A stretch of 64,000 bases of DNA, from contig NZ_MSCV01000019.1 in assembly GCF_002005105.1 (NCBI RefSeq), forward strand, positions 1 to 64,000, in the 5' to 3' direction. Shown piece by piece: positions 47,490 through 57,593 of the stretch. The first letter of the stretch is position 1. Every line of letters starts with the position of its first letter. The position numbers and the translations under genes were made by a program. This DNA is from Methylocaldum sp. 14B. Lineage in GTDB: Bacteria > Pseudomonadota > Gammaproteobacteria > Methylococcales > Methylococcaceae. The notes below the pieces were generated by a model. That model saw only the letters and a list, made by a program, of their open reading frames with translations. It was not told where the DNA came from and did no database searches.

Positions 47490-49130
47490 ATGACCCAATC
47501 TTCCTGCCTTCCGGCTTGGCAGTCGCTCAATCGACATTACCGTGAAATCAGCGATCTCCATCTGCGGGATCTGTTCGCTGAAGACCCTCACCGTTTCGAG
47601 CGTTTTTCGCTGCGCCTTGACGACCTGCTGTTTGACTATTCTAAGAATCGAATCGCGGAACAAACCGTGATGCTATTGCTCGATCTGGCCAGGCAAGCCG
47701 GATTGAAAGAAAAAATTGCCGCCATGTTCCGTGGCGACAAGATCAATGTCACCGAAAACCGTGCCGTATTGCACGTGGCCTTGCGCAACCGCTCCAACCG
47801 ACCGATTTTCGTCGACGGCAAGGATGTCATGCCCGATGTCAATCGGGTTTTGACGCAGATGCGTCGGTTCAGCGACTTGGTGCGTTCCGGTGAATGGCGG
47901 GGATGTACGGGCAAAGCCATCACCGATGTGGTCAACATCGGCATCGGCGGGTCCGATTTGGGGCCGAAAATGGTGGTGAAGGCGCTGTTGCCCTATATGC
48001 AGCCCCGGCTGCGCGTTCGCTTCGTATCCAATGTGGACGAAGCGGATCTTGTCGAGAACCTGAAGGACCTCGACCCCGAAACCACACTGTTCTGCGTTTC
48101 ATCCAAAACCTTTACCACGCAGGAAACCATGACGAATGCCCGATCGGCGCGGGAATGGTTTCTGGCCAAAATCAACGATGAAGCCGCTATTGCGAAGCAT
48201 TTCGTGGCGGTCTCCACCAATGCCGAAAAAGTGGCCGAATTCGGCATCGATACCGCCAATATGTTCGAATTCTGGGACTGGGTGGGCGGCCGGTATTCGC
48301 TGTGGTCGGCCATCGGCCTGCCGATCGCCTTGGCCGTCGGCATGGATGCTTTCGAAGCACTGTTGGCCGGCGCCCACAAGGTGGACGAGCATTTCCGAAC
48401 GGAGCCCTTCGAGCGGAATATTCCGGTGATCATGGGGTTGCTCGGCATCTGGTACGCCAATTTTTTCGGCGCCGAATCATATGCCATTCTGCCCTACGAT
48501 CAATATCTGGAAGATTTGCCGGCCCATCTTCAGCAGGTCGATATGGAAAGCAACGGCAAGATGGTGGATATCGAAGGCCATCTGATCGCCTACAGCACCG
48601 GCCCGATTATCTTCGGCCAACCGGGCACCAATGGACAGCATGCCTTTTATCAGTTGATCCATCAAAGCCGAAAGCTGGTTCCTTGCGATTTTATTGCTGC
48701 GGCGCAAAGCCATCACGGTCTCGGCCGGCACCATGAGACACTGATTTCGAATTTCCTCGCTCAACCGGAGGCGTTGATGCGTGGCAAGACCACCGAGGAA
48801 GCGACGGCCGAGCTCGAAGCAGGGGGCGTTACCGGTGAGCAACTGACGGAACTCGCTGCTGCGAAAACTTTCCCCGGCAACAAACCATCCAATTCAATTC
48901 TTTATCGAAAACTGACCCCGGAAACTCTGGGATCGCTGATCGCCTTGTACGAGCACAAGATATTCACTCAGGGCGCGATCTGGAACATCAACTCCTTCGA
49001 TCAGATGGGGGTCGAGTTGGGCAAACGGCTGGCGAGAACCATTCTTTCGGAACTGACCGACGACAGTGCGGTTTCGTCTCATGACGCTTCCACCAACGGT
49101 CTGATCAATTACTACAAGCAATTACGCTAG
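47490..49130 (+). CDS. pgi: Glucose-6-phosphate isomerase
   Basis: The 546-residue protein interconverts glucose-6-phosphate and fructose-6-phosphate. It has the family motifs [31 protein letters not shown], and [20 protein letters not shown] with downstream active-site residues. In a methanotroph with a ribulose monophosphate cycle this enzyme links formaldehyde assimilation to hexose phosphates, which is general knowledge of the pathway and not shown here. Confidence 0.96.
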   Translation: MTQSSCLPAWQSLNRHYREISDLHLRDLFAEDPHRFERFSLRLDDLLFDYSKNRIAEQTVMLLLDLARQAGLKEKIAAMFRGDKINVTENRAVLHVALRNRSNRPIFVDGKDVMPDVNRVLTQMRRFSDLVRSGEWRGCTGKAITDVVNIGIGGSDLGPKMVVKALLPYMQPRLRVRFVSNVDEADLVENLKDLDPETTLFCVSSKTFTTQETMTNARSAREWFLAKINDEAAIAKHFVAVSTNAEKVAEFGIDTANMFEFWDWVGGRYSLWSAIGLPIALAVGMDAFEALLAGAHKVDEHFRTEPFERNIPVIMGLLGIWYANFFGAESYAILPYDQYLEDLPAHLQQVDMESNGKMVDIEGHLIAYSTGPIIFGQPGTNGQHAFYQLIHQSRKLVPCDFIAAAQSHHGLGRHHETLISNFLAQPEALMRGKTTEEATAELEAGGVTGEQLTELAAAKTFPGNKPSNSILYRKLTPETLGSLIALYEHKIFTQGAIWNINSFDQMGVELGKRLARTILSELTDDSAVSSHDASTNGLINYYKQLR

Positions 49131-49165
49131 GGTGACGGTCATGAACCCATCCACGCGATGTATTC

Positions 49166-49206
49166 CCGTCAAGAGAAAACGACCCATTCGTCCTTTCTCT
49201 TGACGG
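49166..49206 (+). terminator. Hairpin after pgi
   Basis: CCGTCAAGAGAAA pairs perfectly with TTTCTCTTGACGG over 13 bases around a 15-base loop, 35 bases after the pgi stop codon. The T-run is short, so termination strength is uncertain. Confidence 0.65.
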
Positions 49207-49339
49207 AGAGCGGACCGTGCCGGTTCCGAAAATAAGGGTCTACTCTCAGGAACTACGCGTAAGTCTGATCTGATCGAATAAACAATGGACTGCACCAGGG
49301 GGCGGCGACTCTCTTCAGCGTGTTTAAAGGAGTTACGGC

Positions 49340-50023
49340 ATGACCGACCTCAATGATCCTACGGCAAGCAATCCAAGCGTGCTAACGCCGGTACATCCGG
49401 ACATCGAACGTTACTTGACCACTCTCGCCGGTTCGGCCGACACCCCGGTTCTCGTGGAGATGGAAGAGTTGGCTCGTCAGCAGAACTTTCCCATCGTCGG
49501 GCGTCTGGTCGGATTGTTTCTGAAGGTCCTCGCCAAAAGTATCGGAGCGAAGCGCATTTTCGAATTCGGCAGCGGTTACGGTTATTCCGCCTACTGGTTC
49601 GCAGAGGCCGTCGGGCCGGACGGGCGGGTGATCTGTAGCGATGGCGATCCGAACAATCTCTCCAAGGCGGAACATTTTCTCAGCCAAGCCGGGCTGTGGG
49701 ACCGCGTCGATTTCCGAACCGGCTTTGCCCAGACCGTCTTCCAGGCTACCGAGGGCGAGTTCGATATCTGCTACAACGACGTGGACAAGGGCGACTATCC
49801 CGAAGTGTGGCGCCTTGCCCGCGAGCGTATCCGGCCAGGCGGGCTTTATATTGCGGACAATGTCTTGTGGCACGGCCGTGTTGCTGCCGAAAACCCCGTC
49901 GACATCGTTCCCGGCTGGACCGACGCTATCCGCGAACATAACCGACTTATCTTCAACGATCCGGAATTCGATGCGTCCATCAACCCGACCCGAGATGGCG
50001 TGGTCGTTGCCCGAAGAAAATAG
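49340..50023 (+). CDS. SAM-dependent O-methyltransferase (CCoAOMT-like)
   Basis: The 227-residue protein is a class I methyltransferase with the SAM loop FEFGSGYGYSAYWF, acidic loop CSDGDPNNL, and CYNDVDKGDYPEV plus IADNVLWHGRVA, which place metal-binding residues as in caffeoyl-CoA O-methyltransferase relatives. The substrate is unknown. It is preceded by AAGGAG at good spacing. No partner gene indicates a pathway. Confidence 0.88.
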   Translation: MTDLNDPTASNPSVLTPVHPDIERYLTTLAGSADTPVLVEMEELARQQNFPIVGRLVGLFLKVLAKSIGAKRIFEFGSGYGYSAYWFAEAVGPDGRVICSDGDPNNLSKAEHFLSQAGLWDRVDFRTGFAQTVFQATEGEFDICYNDVDKGDYPEVWRLARERIRPGGLYIADNVLWHGRVAAENPVDIVPGWTDAIREHNRLIFNDPEFDASINPTRDGVVVARRK

Positions 50024-50495
50024 AAGGCAAAACTCTTGGGAGCGGTCAGATCGCGTGTGGAACTATCCATACCGACTGAGACCGATTTGGCCAACGTTTA
50101 TTGCTGGTTGCATTGGTCCCTGATAAGCGTTCTGGCGCGCGTCACTTTCTGGTGGCGATATCGTAAAGTACATTGACACTAGGTTTCCTCGCTGCGAGAT
50201 GTCCATCCGAGTCTTAAGCCTTGATAGTGAATACAGAGCCGTTTGTTGGACTTGAGGCATTCCTTCTGTCGCGCTTTGTGTCGGTAGATCACTATATCTG
50301 TCAGTAATTTTTACACTTCTAGCGGAAAATGTTACGTGGGCGTTGCTCGTTGCGTATAGGTGATTGATTATAAATAATCTTTATGCCTTGGCACAAAAAT
50401 CGCAGATACGTCGGTGCGATTAGGCCGACGTTGTTAAGTCAGACTTCGGCATAACATTAACTTAATACTCTGATGCTATCTGGGAGCGACATATC
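50024..50495. other. Intergenic region before the PEP-CTERM gene
   Basis: There is no supported gene. It holds the sigma54-like element at 50389-50404 and an untranslated leader of the next gene. Nothing else stands out. Confidence 0.5.
50389..50404 (+). promoter_or_regulatory. Candidate sigma54 promoter for the PEP-CTERM protein
   Basis: TGGCAC-AAAAA-TCGCA matches the sigma54 consensus TGGCAC-N5-TTGCA at all but one position and keeps the essential GG and GC at the right spacing. It lies 92 bases upstream of the start codon. PEP-CTERM genes in several bacteria are controlled by sigma54 and the PrsK/PrsR pair. Confidence 0.55.
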
Positions 50496-51395
50496 ATGAA
50501 GATTTATTTGAAGCATATCGTAGGCGCGGCCGCGCCCCTGCTGTTTGCGCTGAGTACGTCGGCTTACGGCGGCACGGTCGATCTTTTTAGTGAGGGAGAT
50601 CAGTCCGCTATTGATAATACTAACGGGGCGGCGTGGAACGGCGATTCCACGACTCTTCCCGGCACCGGGGTGGCTAGCAGCACGGGCACCGGCTTGTCGA
50701 CTGTGCTGGGCGGTCAGCGTGACATTTGGGCAAACTGTATTACTGGTTGCGGCGGCGCTACGGCGGTCTCAGCTGCCGAGGTATTCGGCGGGCAGTTTAA
50801 GTTCAGCAATGCATCGGGAGTGACAGGCGAAGCTATTGTCCAGTGGGACGGCAACGATCAGGATATCGCGCTTAATACCACAGGTTTAGGCGGGTTCGAT
50901 TTAACTTCGGGCGGCACCATTCATGCCTTTCAATTAACCACGATCGAATCGGATCTCGGATGGTTCTTCCGCATCGAAGCTTTCACGGATGATGATGAAT
51001 GGACCAAAATTACGCTGGCCGCTACCTGTGTGGACGCTAGCGGTCCGGTCGATCCCGGTTGCGAACCTTCTCCGCATGTGTCTACCATTCCCTTTGCGGC
51101 CTTCATGGATGGTTCTCTATGCGGATCTACCGGAACGTCGCCCTATGTAGATGGCGTAGTCGCCATCGAATGCGGCTCCGGCGGTACGGCAAATCTTGCT
51201 AAGCTTGGTGCACTACAGGTGGCACTGAATACCGGTGATGACGTTGCTGGCGGCTCGGCTCCTAGAACCGCAAACCTGGATCTACGTTTGGATAGCGTCG
51301 AAACGATTCCTGAGCCCATGACGCTGGGACTGCTTGGTATCGGCCTGGTTGCGGCAGGACTCTCTCGCCGGAACGGCAGGGTTGTCGCAGTATAA
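50496..51395 (+). CDS. PEP-CTERM sorting-domain surface protein
   Basis: The 299-residue protein has a Sec signal (LLFALSTSAYG), a Ser/Thr/Gly-rich beta-type body with four Cys pairs, and a C-terminal PEP-CTERM sorting signal: IPEPMTLGLLGIGLVAAGLS, then RRNG. Such proteins are cut by exosortase and are often linked to extracellular polysaccharide. No exosortase gene is in the window. GGGAGC precedes the ATG, and a strong terminator follows. The body has no recognisable domain. Confidence 0.9.
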   Translation: MKIYLKHIVGAAAPLLFALSTSAYGGTVDLFSEGDQSAIDNTNGAAWNGDSTTLPGTGVASSTGTGLSTVLGGQRDIWANCITGCGGATAVSAAEVFGGQFKFSNASGVTGEAIVQWDGNDQDIALNTTGLGGFDLTSGGTIHAFQLTTIESDLGWFFRIEAFTDDDEWTKITLAATCVDASGPVDPGCEPSPHVSTIPFAAFMDGSLCGSTGTSPYVDGVVAIECGSGGTANLAKLGALQVALNTGDDVAGGSAPRTANLDLRLDSVETIPEPMTLGLLGIGLVAAGLSRRNGRVVAV

Positions 51396-51445
51396 CACCA
51401 ACCGGTAAATGCCCGGCGTTATCGGCTGGGCTCTGGTGATAAGTT

Positions 51446-51482
51446 AAGCGGTTCTGTCATTGCGGCAGAACCGCTTTTTTTT
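51446..51482 (+). terminator. Strong rho-independent terminator after the PEP-CTERM gene
   Basis: AAGCGGTTCTG pairs with CAGAACCGCTT around TCATTGCGG and runs into a T8 tract, about 50 bases after the stop codon. Confidence 0.93.
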
Positions 51483-51777
51483 GTGCTTGCGGTCTGTGGA
51501 CATGCTGGCTTTTTTCGGCTTTCGGCCTGGCTAAGCATTCGATAAAGGGATTGCATTCTCAATGGTTTCTTTTCTTGTTTACCGCCTACTAAACACCACC
51601 ATTCGGATTGTGCTTGAACGGGACGAAGCATCTTCCGACTTCGGAAGAGTTCTGTGCTGAGTCAGCGAACGCTCCGTGCGAGATTTGGCGCCAATCTCTT
51701 TTCTCAATATTGCTGTTTGAGCCCTAATTGCTCCGATTGCCCAAAAGATGCCTTACAATCATGTGACGAATCGGATT

Positions 51778-51898
51778 GGGGTTAATCCGGGGCAGGGATG
51801 CCCCGGCGCGGCGACAAGCCGCGTGAGCCCAGGCCGGGCGTGTACCGGCCTGGGAGGCGGCCCGAAATACCAGGAGGGTATTTACGGGCCTGATTAAT
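51778..51898 (-). repeat. Multi-hairpin intergenic repeat, copy 2 (inverted relative to copy 1)
   Basis: The reverse complement of this stretch matches 21883-22005 nearly end to end, including the flanking ATTAATCA and the shared hairpin series. The second stem is CCCAGGCCGG/CCGGCCTGGG here against CCAAGGCCGG/CCGGCCTTGG in copy 1, a compensatory change on both sides. Just left, CGGATT/AATCCG forms another small stem. It lies 71 bp before the PrsT gene and after the PEP-CTERM terminator. The rest of 51396-51968 has no supported gene. Confidence 0.8.
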
Positions 51899-51968
51899 AA
51901 TTTCAGTCATTTTCCCAATAGGTCTTTAGCCTCTAGGTCATTTGTAAACCGAACATTGGAGATGCTTC

Positions 51969-54764
51969 ATGACTCTTATTTCTCTCGGACGAAGATTGAA
52001 AATCCCGGTCTTTTCGATTTTGCTGCTGTTGTCTGCCTGCGGCGATATTTCTCCGGCACAGCGTCTGAAGCAGGCTGACGAGGCGCTCGCAAAAGGCGAT
52101 GTGCGGTTGGCGGTTATCGAGCTGAAGACCGTCCTTCAATCCGAACCGAACAACATGCAAGCTCGGCTGTTACTAGGGCGTGCCTACGTACAGGCTGGAG
52201 ATTGGGCAGGCGCCGAAAAGGAATTGCTGCGTGCCCGAGAAATGGGAGCCGGTGAAGTTGACTTGGAGCCTTGGCTGGCGACGAGCTTACTCGAGCAAGG
52301 GCGGCTTGGCGATGTCCAAGTGCTTGAAATTCCTGAAAGCGCGTCGAATGAGCTCCGAGGCAATCTGCTCGCGATCAAAGCCGAGGCATGGCTGCGCAGC
52401 GGAGAAAACTCCGAATCTGAAAAGCTCGCGCGTGAAGCCTTGGACGCAGTACCTAATTTCGCCCCTGCGCTGCTGACGATGGCTCGTCTGCATGGGAGGC
52501 AGGGGCAAATTCCCGAGACACGGGAATGGATTTCCAAAGCGCTCGCCGCCGACCTGAAATACGGGCCGGCCTGGGAGCTTCTCGGTTACATCGAAACCCA
52601 GGAGAGTCACTTTGAAGCCGCCGAGGAGGCGTATTCCAAAGCGGCGGAGGACCGCATTCTGCGTGCCCCGGCTCTCGTCGCCCGAGCCATAGCGCGTATT
52701 CATTTAAAAAAATACGATGAGGCCGCGGCGGATCTCGACGAAGTCGGCAAACGGCTTAAGGATTCTGCGGCACTTCATTTCGCCAGGGGGCTGCTGAATT
52801 TCGAACAAAAGCGCGTCGCCGAGGCGCAGGAAGCTTTCGATGCGGCTTTGGCCGTGGATTCTTCCCATTTCCCGTCTTTGCTTTACGGCGGCGCGGCTCA
52901 CGGCCTGCTGGGGAATAGAGCCCGGGCAGAAGATTATCTAAGAAAATATTTGAGCCATGATCCGAGCAACGTAAAGGCTCAGTCTCTATTGGTGCACTTG
53001 GAAGTACAGAATAGCGATCCTGCCAGCGCCGAAAAGCTGGCCAGAGAGGCGCTGAAACAAGCGCCAAACGATGTCCAGGTGATGAATTTGCTGTCGGACG
53101 CTTTGAAGGCGCAAGGCAAGCAAGGTGAAAGTATTGAGTACCTGAAACAGATCGTCTCCGCGCAGCCGGAATCGGCCGAGGCACGTACACGCCTGGCCGG
53201 GGGGCTTGTTCAGGAGGACGACCTTCAGGGCGCCATGACCGAGTTGAAAAAGGCGCTGGAGCTTGATCCGGAGTTCGAGGGTGCCGTACGCGGCGTCGTG
53301 ACCTTGCACCTTCACAAGGGGGAACTCGATCAGGCGCTGGATGTCGCGACCGAATATCTCAGTCGCCATTCTGATTCAACAGGGGCAAATACGCTGGTGG
53401 GTTTGGTGCATCTGGTCAGACGAGAGACCGACAAGGCGTCTGCCGCTCTGCGGCGCGCGATTGAATTGGACCCGGCTAATGTGCCGGCTACCAATGCGCT
53501 GGCGGCAATCGCCGTTCAAGAGAAAGATTTCGAAAAGGCGAGGCGATATTTCCGGCAAGCGTTGAAACATCATCCGGATGATGTGGGTGTGTTAACGAAT
53601 CTGGCTAAACTGGAAGCAACCCAAGGAAACATCGAGGCCATGGCCGCGGCTCTGGAGGAAGCGGTCAAACGCGATCCAAAGGCGCTGCTGCCGCGACTGT
53701 ACCTTGGACGCCACTATCTCAAAGCTAAGAATCCCAAGAAAACACTTGAACTCTTATCGGAAGTTCGGTCGACGTATCCGAAAAGCAAGGAGCTTCTGGG
53801 CATGCTGGCCGAGGCCGAACTAGCAACCGGCCGCTGGTCCGATGCCGTGTCGAGCCTGAAGAGCCTTGAGAGTCTCGGGCATAAGAAACCCGAAGTGCAT
53901 TTCCTTATGGCGCAGGCCTATGACCGTCTCGGTGATCGAAAAATGGCACGCGATGCTTTGGAAAAGACTGAAGCTCAGGATCCTTCCTTTGTCCCTGCGC
54001 GCATTGCCTTGGCCCGTATGGCTATTCAGGAAAAACGCACCAAAGATGCCGAGACACGGGTAAAGGAACTGAAAAAACGTTTTGGTGGAGATGTTCCGGA
54101 GATCATTCTGGTGGAAGCAGAACTGGCCGAGTTGGCAGGGCGCTATTCCGAAGCAGCTTCTGCATATCAGCGGTTGTTTGAGCTTGCACCGGCTAACAAA
54201 ACCAGTATTAATCTTTTGCGGCTGTCGCGCGCGCGCTGGCAGGCGGGGGAAAAGGAGGCGGCCCTTCAAGAAGTGGTACAGTGGGTTGAAGAGCATCCCG
54301 ATGACACAGTATCCCTAGCTGAGTTAGGACAGCTTTACATGAAGTTGCAACGCTCTCAGGATGCTGTCGCCAAATTCAAAATGTTGGCGGAAAAATACCC
54401 CAATAATTCATTATTGTTGAACAATATTGCTTATCTCATGCGTGAGACTGACCCCGCAGAAGCGTTGAAGCATGCAGAAAAAGCGCATTCTTTAGCACCC
54501 GAGGATCCGGAGGTGCTGGACACGCTTGCAATGACCCTGTTGAGCAACAAGGACACCAAACGGGCTATGGCCAATATTGATCGGGCCTTGGCTAAGCAGC
54601 CGGAAAATGTTTCTTTTCTCTTCCATCGGGCTCAAATATTAAGTGCTGATGGACAGCGTCAAGAGGCAGCGAAAATCCTGGACAAGATTCTGCAAAAGGA
54701 AGACAAATTTGCGGAGCGTTCGGATGCCGAGGCTATGCGCAGGCGCTTGGCCTCGAACCCGTAG
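51969..54764 (+). CDS. prsT: PEP-CTERM system TPR lipoprotein PrsT
   Basis: The 931-residue protein has a lipoprotein signal (ILLLLSACGD) and is made almost wholly of tetratricopeptide repeats, seen as recurring A-x-x-x-Y/L-x-x-A-L-x-x-x-P blocks from residue ~25 to the end. This length and architecture match PrsT, the conserved TPR protein of the XrtA exosortase/PEP-CTERM system. It probably works at the outer membrane in protein or polysaccharide handling; details are unknown. The PEP-CTERM protein gene lies just upstream but is separated by a terminator and a repeat. An alternative is a generic TPR lipoprotein. Confidence 0.85.
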   Translation: MTLISLGRRLKIPVFSILLLLSACGDISPAQRLKQADEALAKGDVRLAVIELKTVLQSEPNNMQARLLLGRAYVQAGDWAGAEKELLRAREMGAGEVDLEPWLATSLLEQGRLGDVQVLEIPESASNELRGNLLAIKAEAWLRSGENSESEKLAREALDAVPNFAPALLTMARLHGRQGQIPETREWISKALAADLKYGPAWELLGYIETQESHFEAAEEAYSKAAEDRILRAPALVARAIARIHLKKYDEAAADLDEVGKRLKDSAALHFARGLLNFEQKRVAEAQEAFDAALAVDSSHFPSLLYGGAAHGLLGNRARAEDYLRKYLSHDPSNVKAQSLLVHLEVQNSDPASAEKLAREALKQAPNDVQVMNLLSDALKAQGKQGESIEYLKQIVSAQPESAEARTRLAGGLVQEDDLQGAMTELKKALELDPEFEGAVRGVVTLHLHKGELDQALDVATEYLSRHSDSTGANTLVGLVHLVRRETDKASAALRRAIELDPANVPATNALAAIAVQEKDFEKARRYFRQALKHHPDDVGVLTNLAKLEATQGNIEAMAAALEEAVKRDPKALLPRLYLGRHYLKAKNPKKTLELLSEVRSTYPKSKELLGMLAEAELATGRWSDAVSSLKSLESLGHKKPEVHFLMAQAYDRLGDRKMARDALEKTEAQDPSFVPARIALARMAIQEKRTKDAETRVKELKKRFGGDVPEIILVEAELAELAGRYSEAASAYQRLFELAPANKTSINLLRLSRARWQAGEKEAALQEVVQWVEEHPDDTVSLAELGQLYMKLQRSQDAVAKFKMLAEKYPNNSLLLNNIAYLMRETDPAEALKHAEKAHSLAPEDPEVLDTLAMTLLSNKDTKRAMANIDRALAKQPENVSFLFHRAQILSADGQRQEAAKILDKILQKEDKFAERSDAEAMRRRLASNP

Positions 54765-54967
54765 CCGAGTAGATGTTTATTGATCGGAGGTCTGTCACTT
54801 TGTTGTAGCGTCGGCGAGGATAGAGGGCTCAAACAAGTTGAGTATCCATATGAGCCTCGTCACGGTTACGGCTCTTCGGATTACTTCATAGCAGAGATGC
54901 AGGAGAGGATTATCGGGCACCGACGAATCTGTACCGGCGTTGTAGTACGGCAATGAGGGAATTGGAG

Positions 54968-55639
54968 TTATAGTGAAGGATCGATGTTTTTGATCTTTTT
55001 GGCAGGAATGCCTCCCCAAAGCTCGTATTTCGGAATTTTTGTATTCAGTGTCACAACTGAACCGGCTGCGATCGTTGAACCTTCGCCTATTTCGGTCCCG
55101 GACATTATTACTGCGTTGACCCCTACGGTAGCTCCGTTTTCGATCCTGACCTCGCCCAGGATTAGCTTGCCGCTGGTTATCGTGTGTGCCGTGATCACGG
55201 AATCTTGCCCGATAATAACCTCGTCGCCGATCGAGATGAGCTGGGGATCGACTAATCGGCCTCCCAGCGCGATATCCTTGCCGATTTTTGCTCCGAACCA
55301 GGCGGCAATCAGCGGCTTAGCGAATACCACCGAAAACGGCAAGCAGGCGCCCCGGCCGAATTCGCACACTACGGTGAACAGCTTCCAGTAAGTGAAGATC
55401 GGGTCATCCATTGAATAGCAGCCGGGCTGGAACGGCTTGATTCGCAGCATCAATCGAGCCGTCAAACCGGACAAAAAGCCGTAGGCCAGAAGAAACAGAA
55501 AAAAATCGGTGAGGACGTTATAGGGGGCCAATTCCCGGGTCAGAGGCGCGAACAGCTTGGCAACGGAGAAAAGGCTTACGGAGAAGAGCAAGGTAAGGAT
55601 AAGGCCGGATAAGACGAAATCGATCGGTCGTGTTTTCAT
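54968..55639 (-). CDS. Membrane-anchored hexapeptide acyltransferase
   Basis: The 223-residue protein has two N-terminal membrane helices (~8-30 and ~40-60) and a left-handed beta-helix of hexapeptide repeats (~115-210; ISIGDEVIIG, TVGVNAVIMSG, IGEGSTIAAGSVV). It is a likely acetyl- or acyltransferase acting on a sugar or lipid at the membrane. I chose ATG 55639 with GGGGGT upstream; ATG 55660 lacks a ribosome-binding site. It is followed upstream by a glycosyltransferase on the same strand, suggesting a glycolipid or polysaccharide function. Confidence 0.85.
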   Translation of the reverse strand: MKTRPIDFVLSGLILTLLFSVSLFSVAKLFAPLTRELAPYNVLTDFFLFLLAYGFLSGLTARLMLRIKPFQPGCYSMDDPIFTYWKLFTVVCEFGRGACLPFSVVFAKPLIAAWFGAKIGKDIALGGRLVDPQLISIGDEVIIGQDSVITAHTITSGKLILGEVRIENGATVGVNAVIMSGTEIGEGSTIAAGSVVTLNTKIPKYELWGGIPAKKIKNIDPSL

Positions 55640-55709
55640 GCGAATTACCCCCGTTGGCATGAAGCGCTACGCGGCAAATTTACAAGGTCGCGATAGCAAG
55701 GTTGGAAAA

Positions 55710-56975
55710 TTATCTCAGCAGCTCGTCCGTAAAGGCGGCGAATCTAGCAGAGGCATCGTATTCTCGGTATGCCCGTCCGAGTTTCTCTGCTGCTGTTTTG
55801 TACGATAGATTTGTCAGTATTTCTCTGACCACTTTGACGATCTCGATGCCGGAGATCGTTCCCGCACGCAATAGGCGTCCTGCTCCATTTTGTTGCACCG
55901 CCTGCATGTTAAGGTATTGATCTAGGTTCGCGCATATGCCGAGTATCGGGACGCCTGCGCTCAATGCCTGATTGGTTGTCGGGCTTCCGCCGTTACAGAT
56001 CACCAAATCGGCAATCGCTGCTGCGTCGTCGCCGGGTAAGTAATCGCTGCACAATACATTAGGTGGTAGATTCTTCAGCTGAAACCGGCCTGCCGTCGCG
56101 ACAAGCAGCGTTACCGGTAGGCTCGAGAGCTCCGCAACGAGCTCCGGCAATCGGCGAGTTTCGCCGGAGCTTCCGAGCGTCAGGTAAATTATGGGTTGGT
56201 GTCTTTCTAGCCGTGACCACCAATCGGGTTTAAAGGTCTCGGGCGACCATAGGATAGGTCCGAGATAGTAGTGGTTGGGCGGTAGTTCGGTCGTTTTGAC
56301 TAGCCCAGGTATATCCGCGTAAAGAACATAATCCCCGTCTGTGTACGTCACTCGGAGATCCGATCCGAGCGATGTTAGCCCGAACTCCTTTCGAATCCGA
56401 TTGAGAGGTAAGGTGTGGGAGGCGAATACGAGCGGCCGCATAAAATCGAAAAGGGGTTGAGCGAGCGCTGGACCGAGCAGGCGCACCATAACATGCTCGG
56501 GCACAGGGTATGTCTGGACTGCGTAGGGGCTCCAATAAATATTGGTTATGTTGGCGTAAGGGACTTTTGCGAGGCGGGCGCTTACAGTCAGTGAAAGACG
56601 AAAATCGCCGACGATAAGATCGGGGTTGACGTGCTCGATGAGCCTTAGATCGTCTTTAACATATTGCCGTAGCGTAGGTGTATCGTAAACCGGTTTACCT
56701 TTGGCAAGTGCATCGAGAAAGTCGGGGGGAGAAATTGACCGTATAGACACCTTGGCAAGCTTAGAATCTGAGAAAAGAGCATCAAAGCGGCCGTCGCAGG
56801 CGAAGTGAACATCATAGTCCCCAGAATCCAAGCTGCTGGCGAGAACATAGGGACGGGCGACGTGGGCGAGCGTCACAGCCTCGGCAATAAAGAGAATGCG
56901 TTTTTTTGGCTTGAGGTGCTGTTGAGCGCTTCTAAAAGAATCGGATTTGTCAAAAATCTTTACAGTCTTTTTCAT
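55710..56975 (-). CDS. GT-B glycosyltransferase (GT1/UGT-like)
   Basis: The 421-residue protein has an N-terminal Rossmann-like half (RILFIAEAVTLAHVARPYVL) and the C-terminal donor-binding motif ICNGGSPTTNQALSAGVPILG followed by DQYLN, characteristic of UDP-sugar glycosyltransferases of the UGT/MGT type. Donor and acceptor are unknown. I chose ATG 56975, since the upstream part (to TTG 57074) shows no similarity. Paired with the acyltransferase downstream, it may make a glycolipid; the Lol-like locus nearby could move such a product, but this is speculative. Confidence 0.85.
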   Translation of the reverse strand: MKKTVKIFDKSDSFRSAQQHLKPKKRILFIAEAVTLAHVARPYVLASSLDSGDYDVHFACDGRFDALFSDSKLAKVSIRSISPPDFLDALAKGKPVYDTPTLRQYVKDDLRLIEHVNPDLIVGDFRLSLTVSARLAKVPYANITNIYWSPYAVQTYPVPEHVMVRLLGPALAQPLFDFMRPLVFASHTLPLNRIRKEFGLTSLGSDLRVTYTDGDYVLYADIPGLVKTTELPPNHYYLGPILWSPETFKPDWWSRLERHQPIIYLTLGSSGETRRLPELVAELSSLPVTLLVATAGRFQLKNLPPNVLCSDYLPGDDAAAIADLVICNGGSPTTNQALSAGVPILGICANLDQYLNMQAVQQNGAGRLLRAGTISGIEIVKVVREILTNLSYKTAAEKLGRAYREYDASARFAAFTDELLR

Positions 56976-57593
56976 CGATTCGGTCAGGTCACTGGACTTA
57001 GGGCGAACTGACGGTGGCTCGGGTTGGAAGCGCGGTCGGGATAGCGACAGTTCAAACCGGCTATCTCGATTCAACCTTCAGTCGAAAACAGTATTGCAGA
57101 TTATCCATGGATCGCTGTGTTGTTTATTCGCCCTCAATCACTTCTCATGGATTAACATTAACCGAGAAGCGAAACTAAATTTTTGGCCAATTGGCTATTG
57201 ATGCGTCGATTGTCCTGTTGTAAGGCGGCGAATTAAGGAAGGACAGCGCAATGTTAACGCCTTTGAGCGCACCCCCAGGTCTGTGGTGTCGTCCAATAGG
57301 CTCGTTCTAGAGCCTGCATTTCGGCAATGTTCGCCGTAAGGGATTTTGCGGGCGAGGATGAAATGGAAAGGGTAAGCCAAGCCATCACGCGGCATTCCCT
57401 TGCCTTATACACTAAAATAGTCGCGACAGGCAGTTACTATCGACCATCCGCCCATCTTGGTTCGTTAGGGAACCTCTGATTTATTCCAAGGTGTAGTGAT
57501 TATTGTCATCCTAAAAACGCTCCTCATTGTGTGTTTTTGCGATTGGATCAGAGCTTCCTTAGAAATCTTTTTTGCAAAAAGAGCTTCTCGCCC
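56976..57593. other. Intergenic region between glycosyltransferase and Lol-like permease
   Basis: No supported gene in about 620 bases, which act as the divergent upstream region of both neighbours. A short sequence GGGAACCTCTGA near 57470 resembles ends of some insertion sequences, but no partner end or transposase remnant was found. Confidence 0.45.

Noticed and set aside
57465-57480. GGGAACCTCTGA, resembling an insertion-sequence end
   Set aside because: No second end, target duplication or transposase remnant was found nearby.
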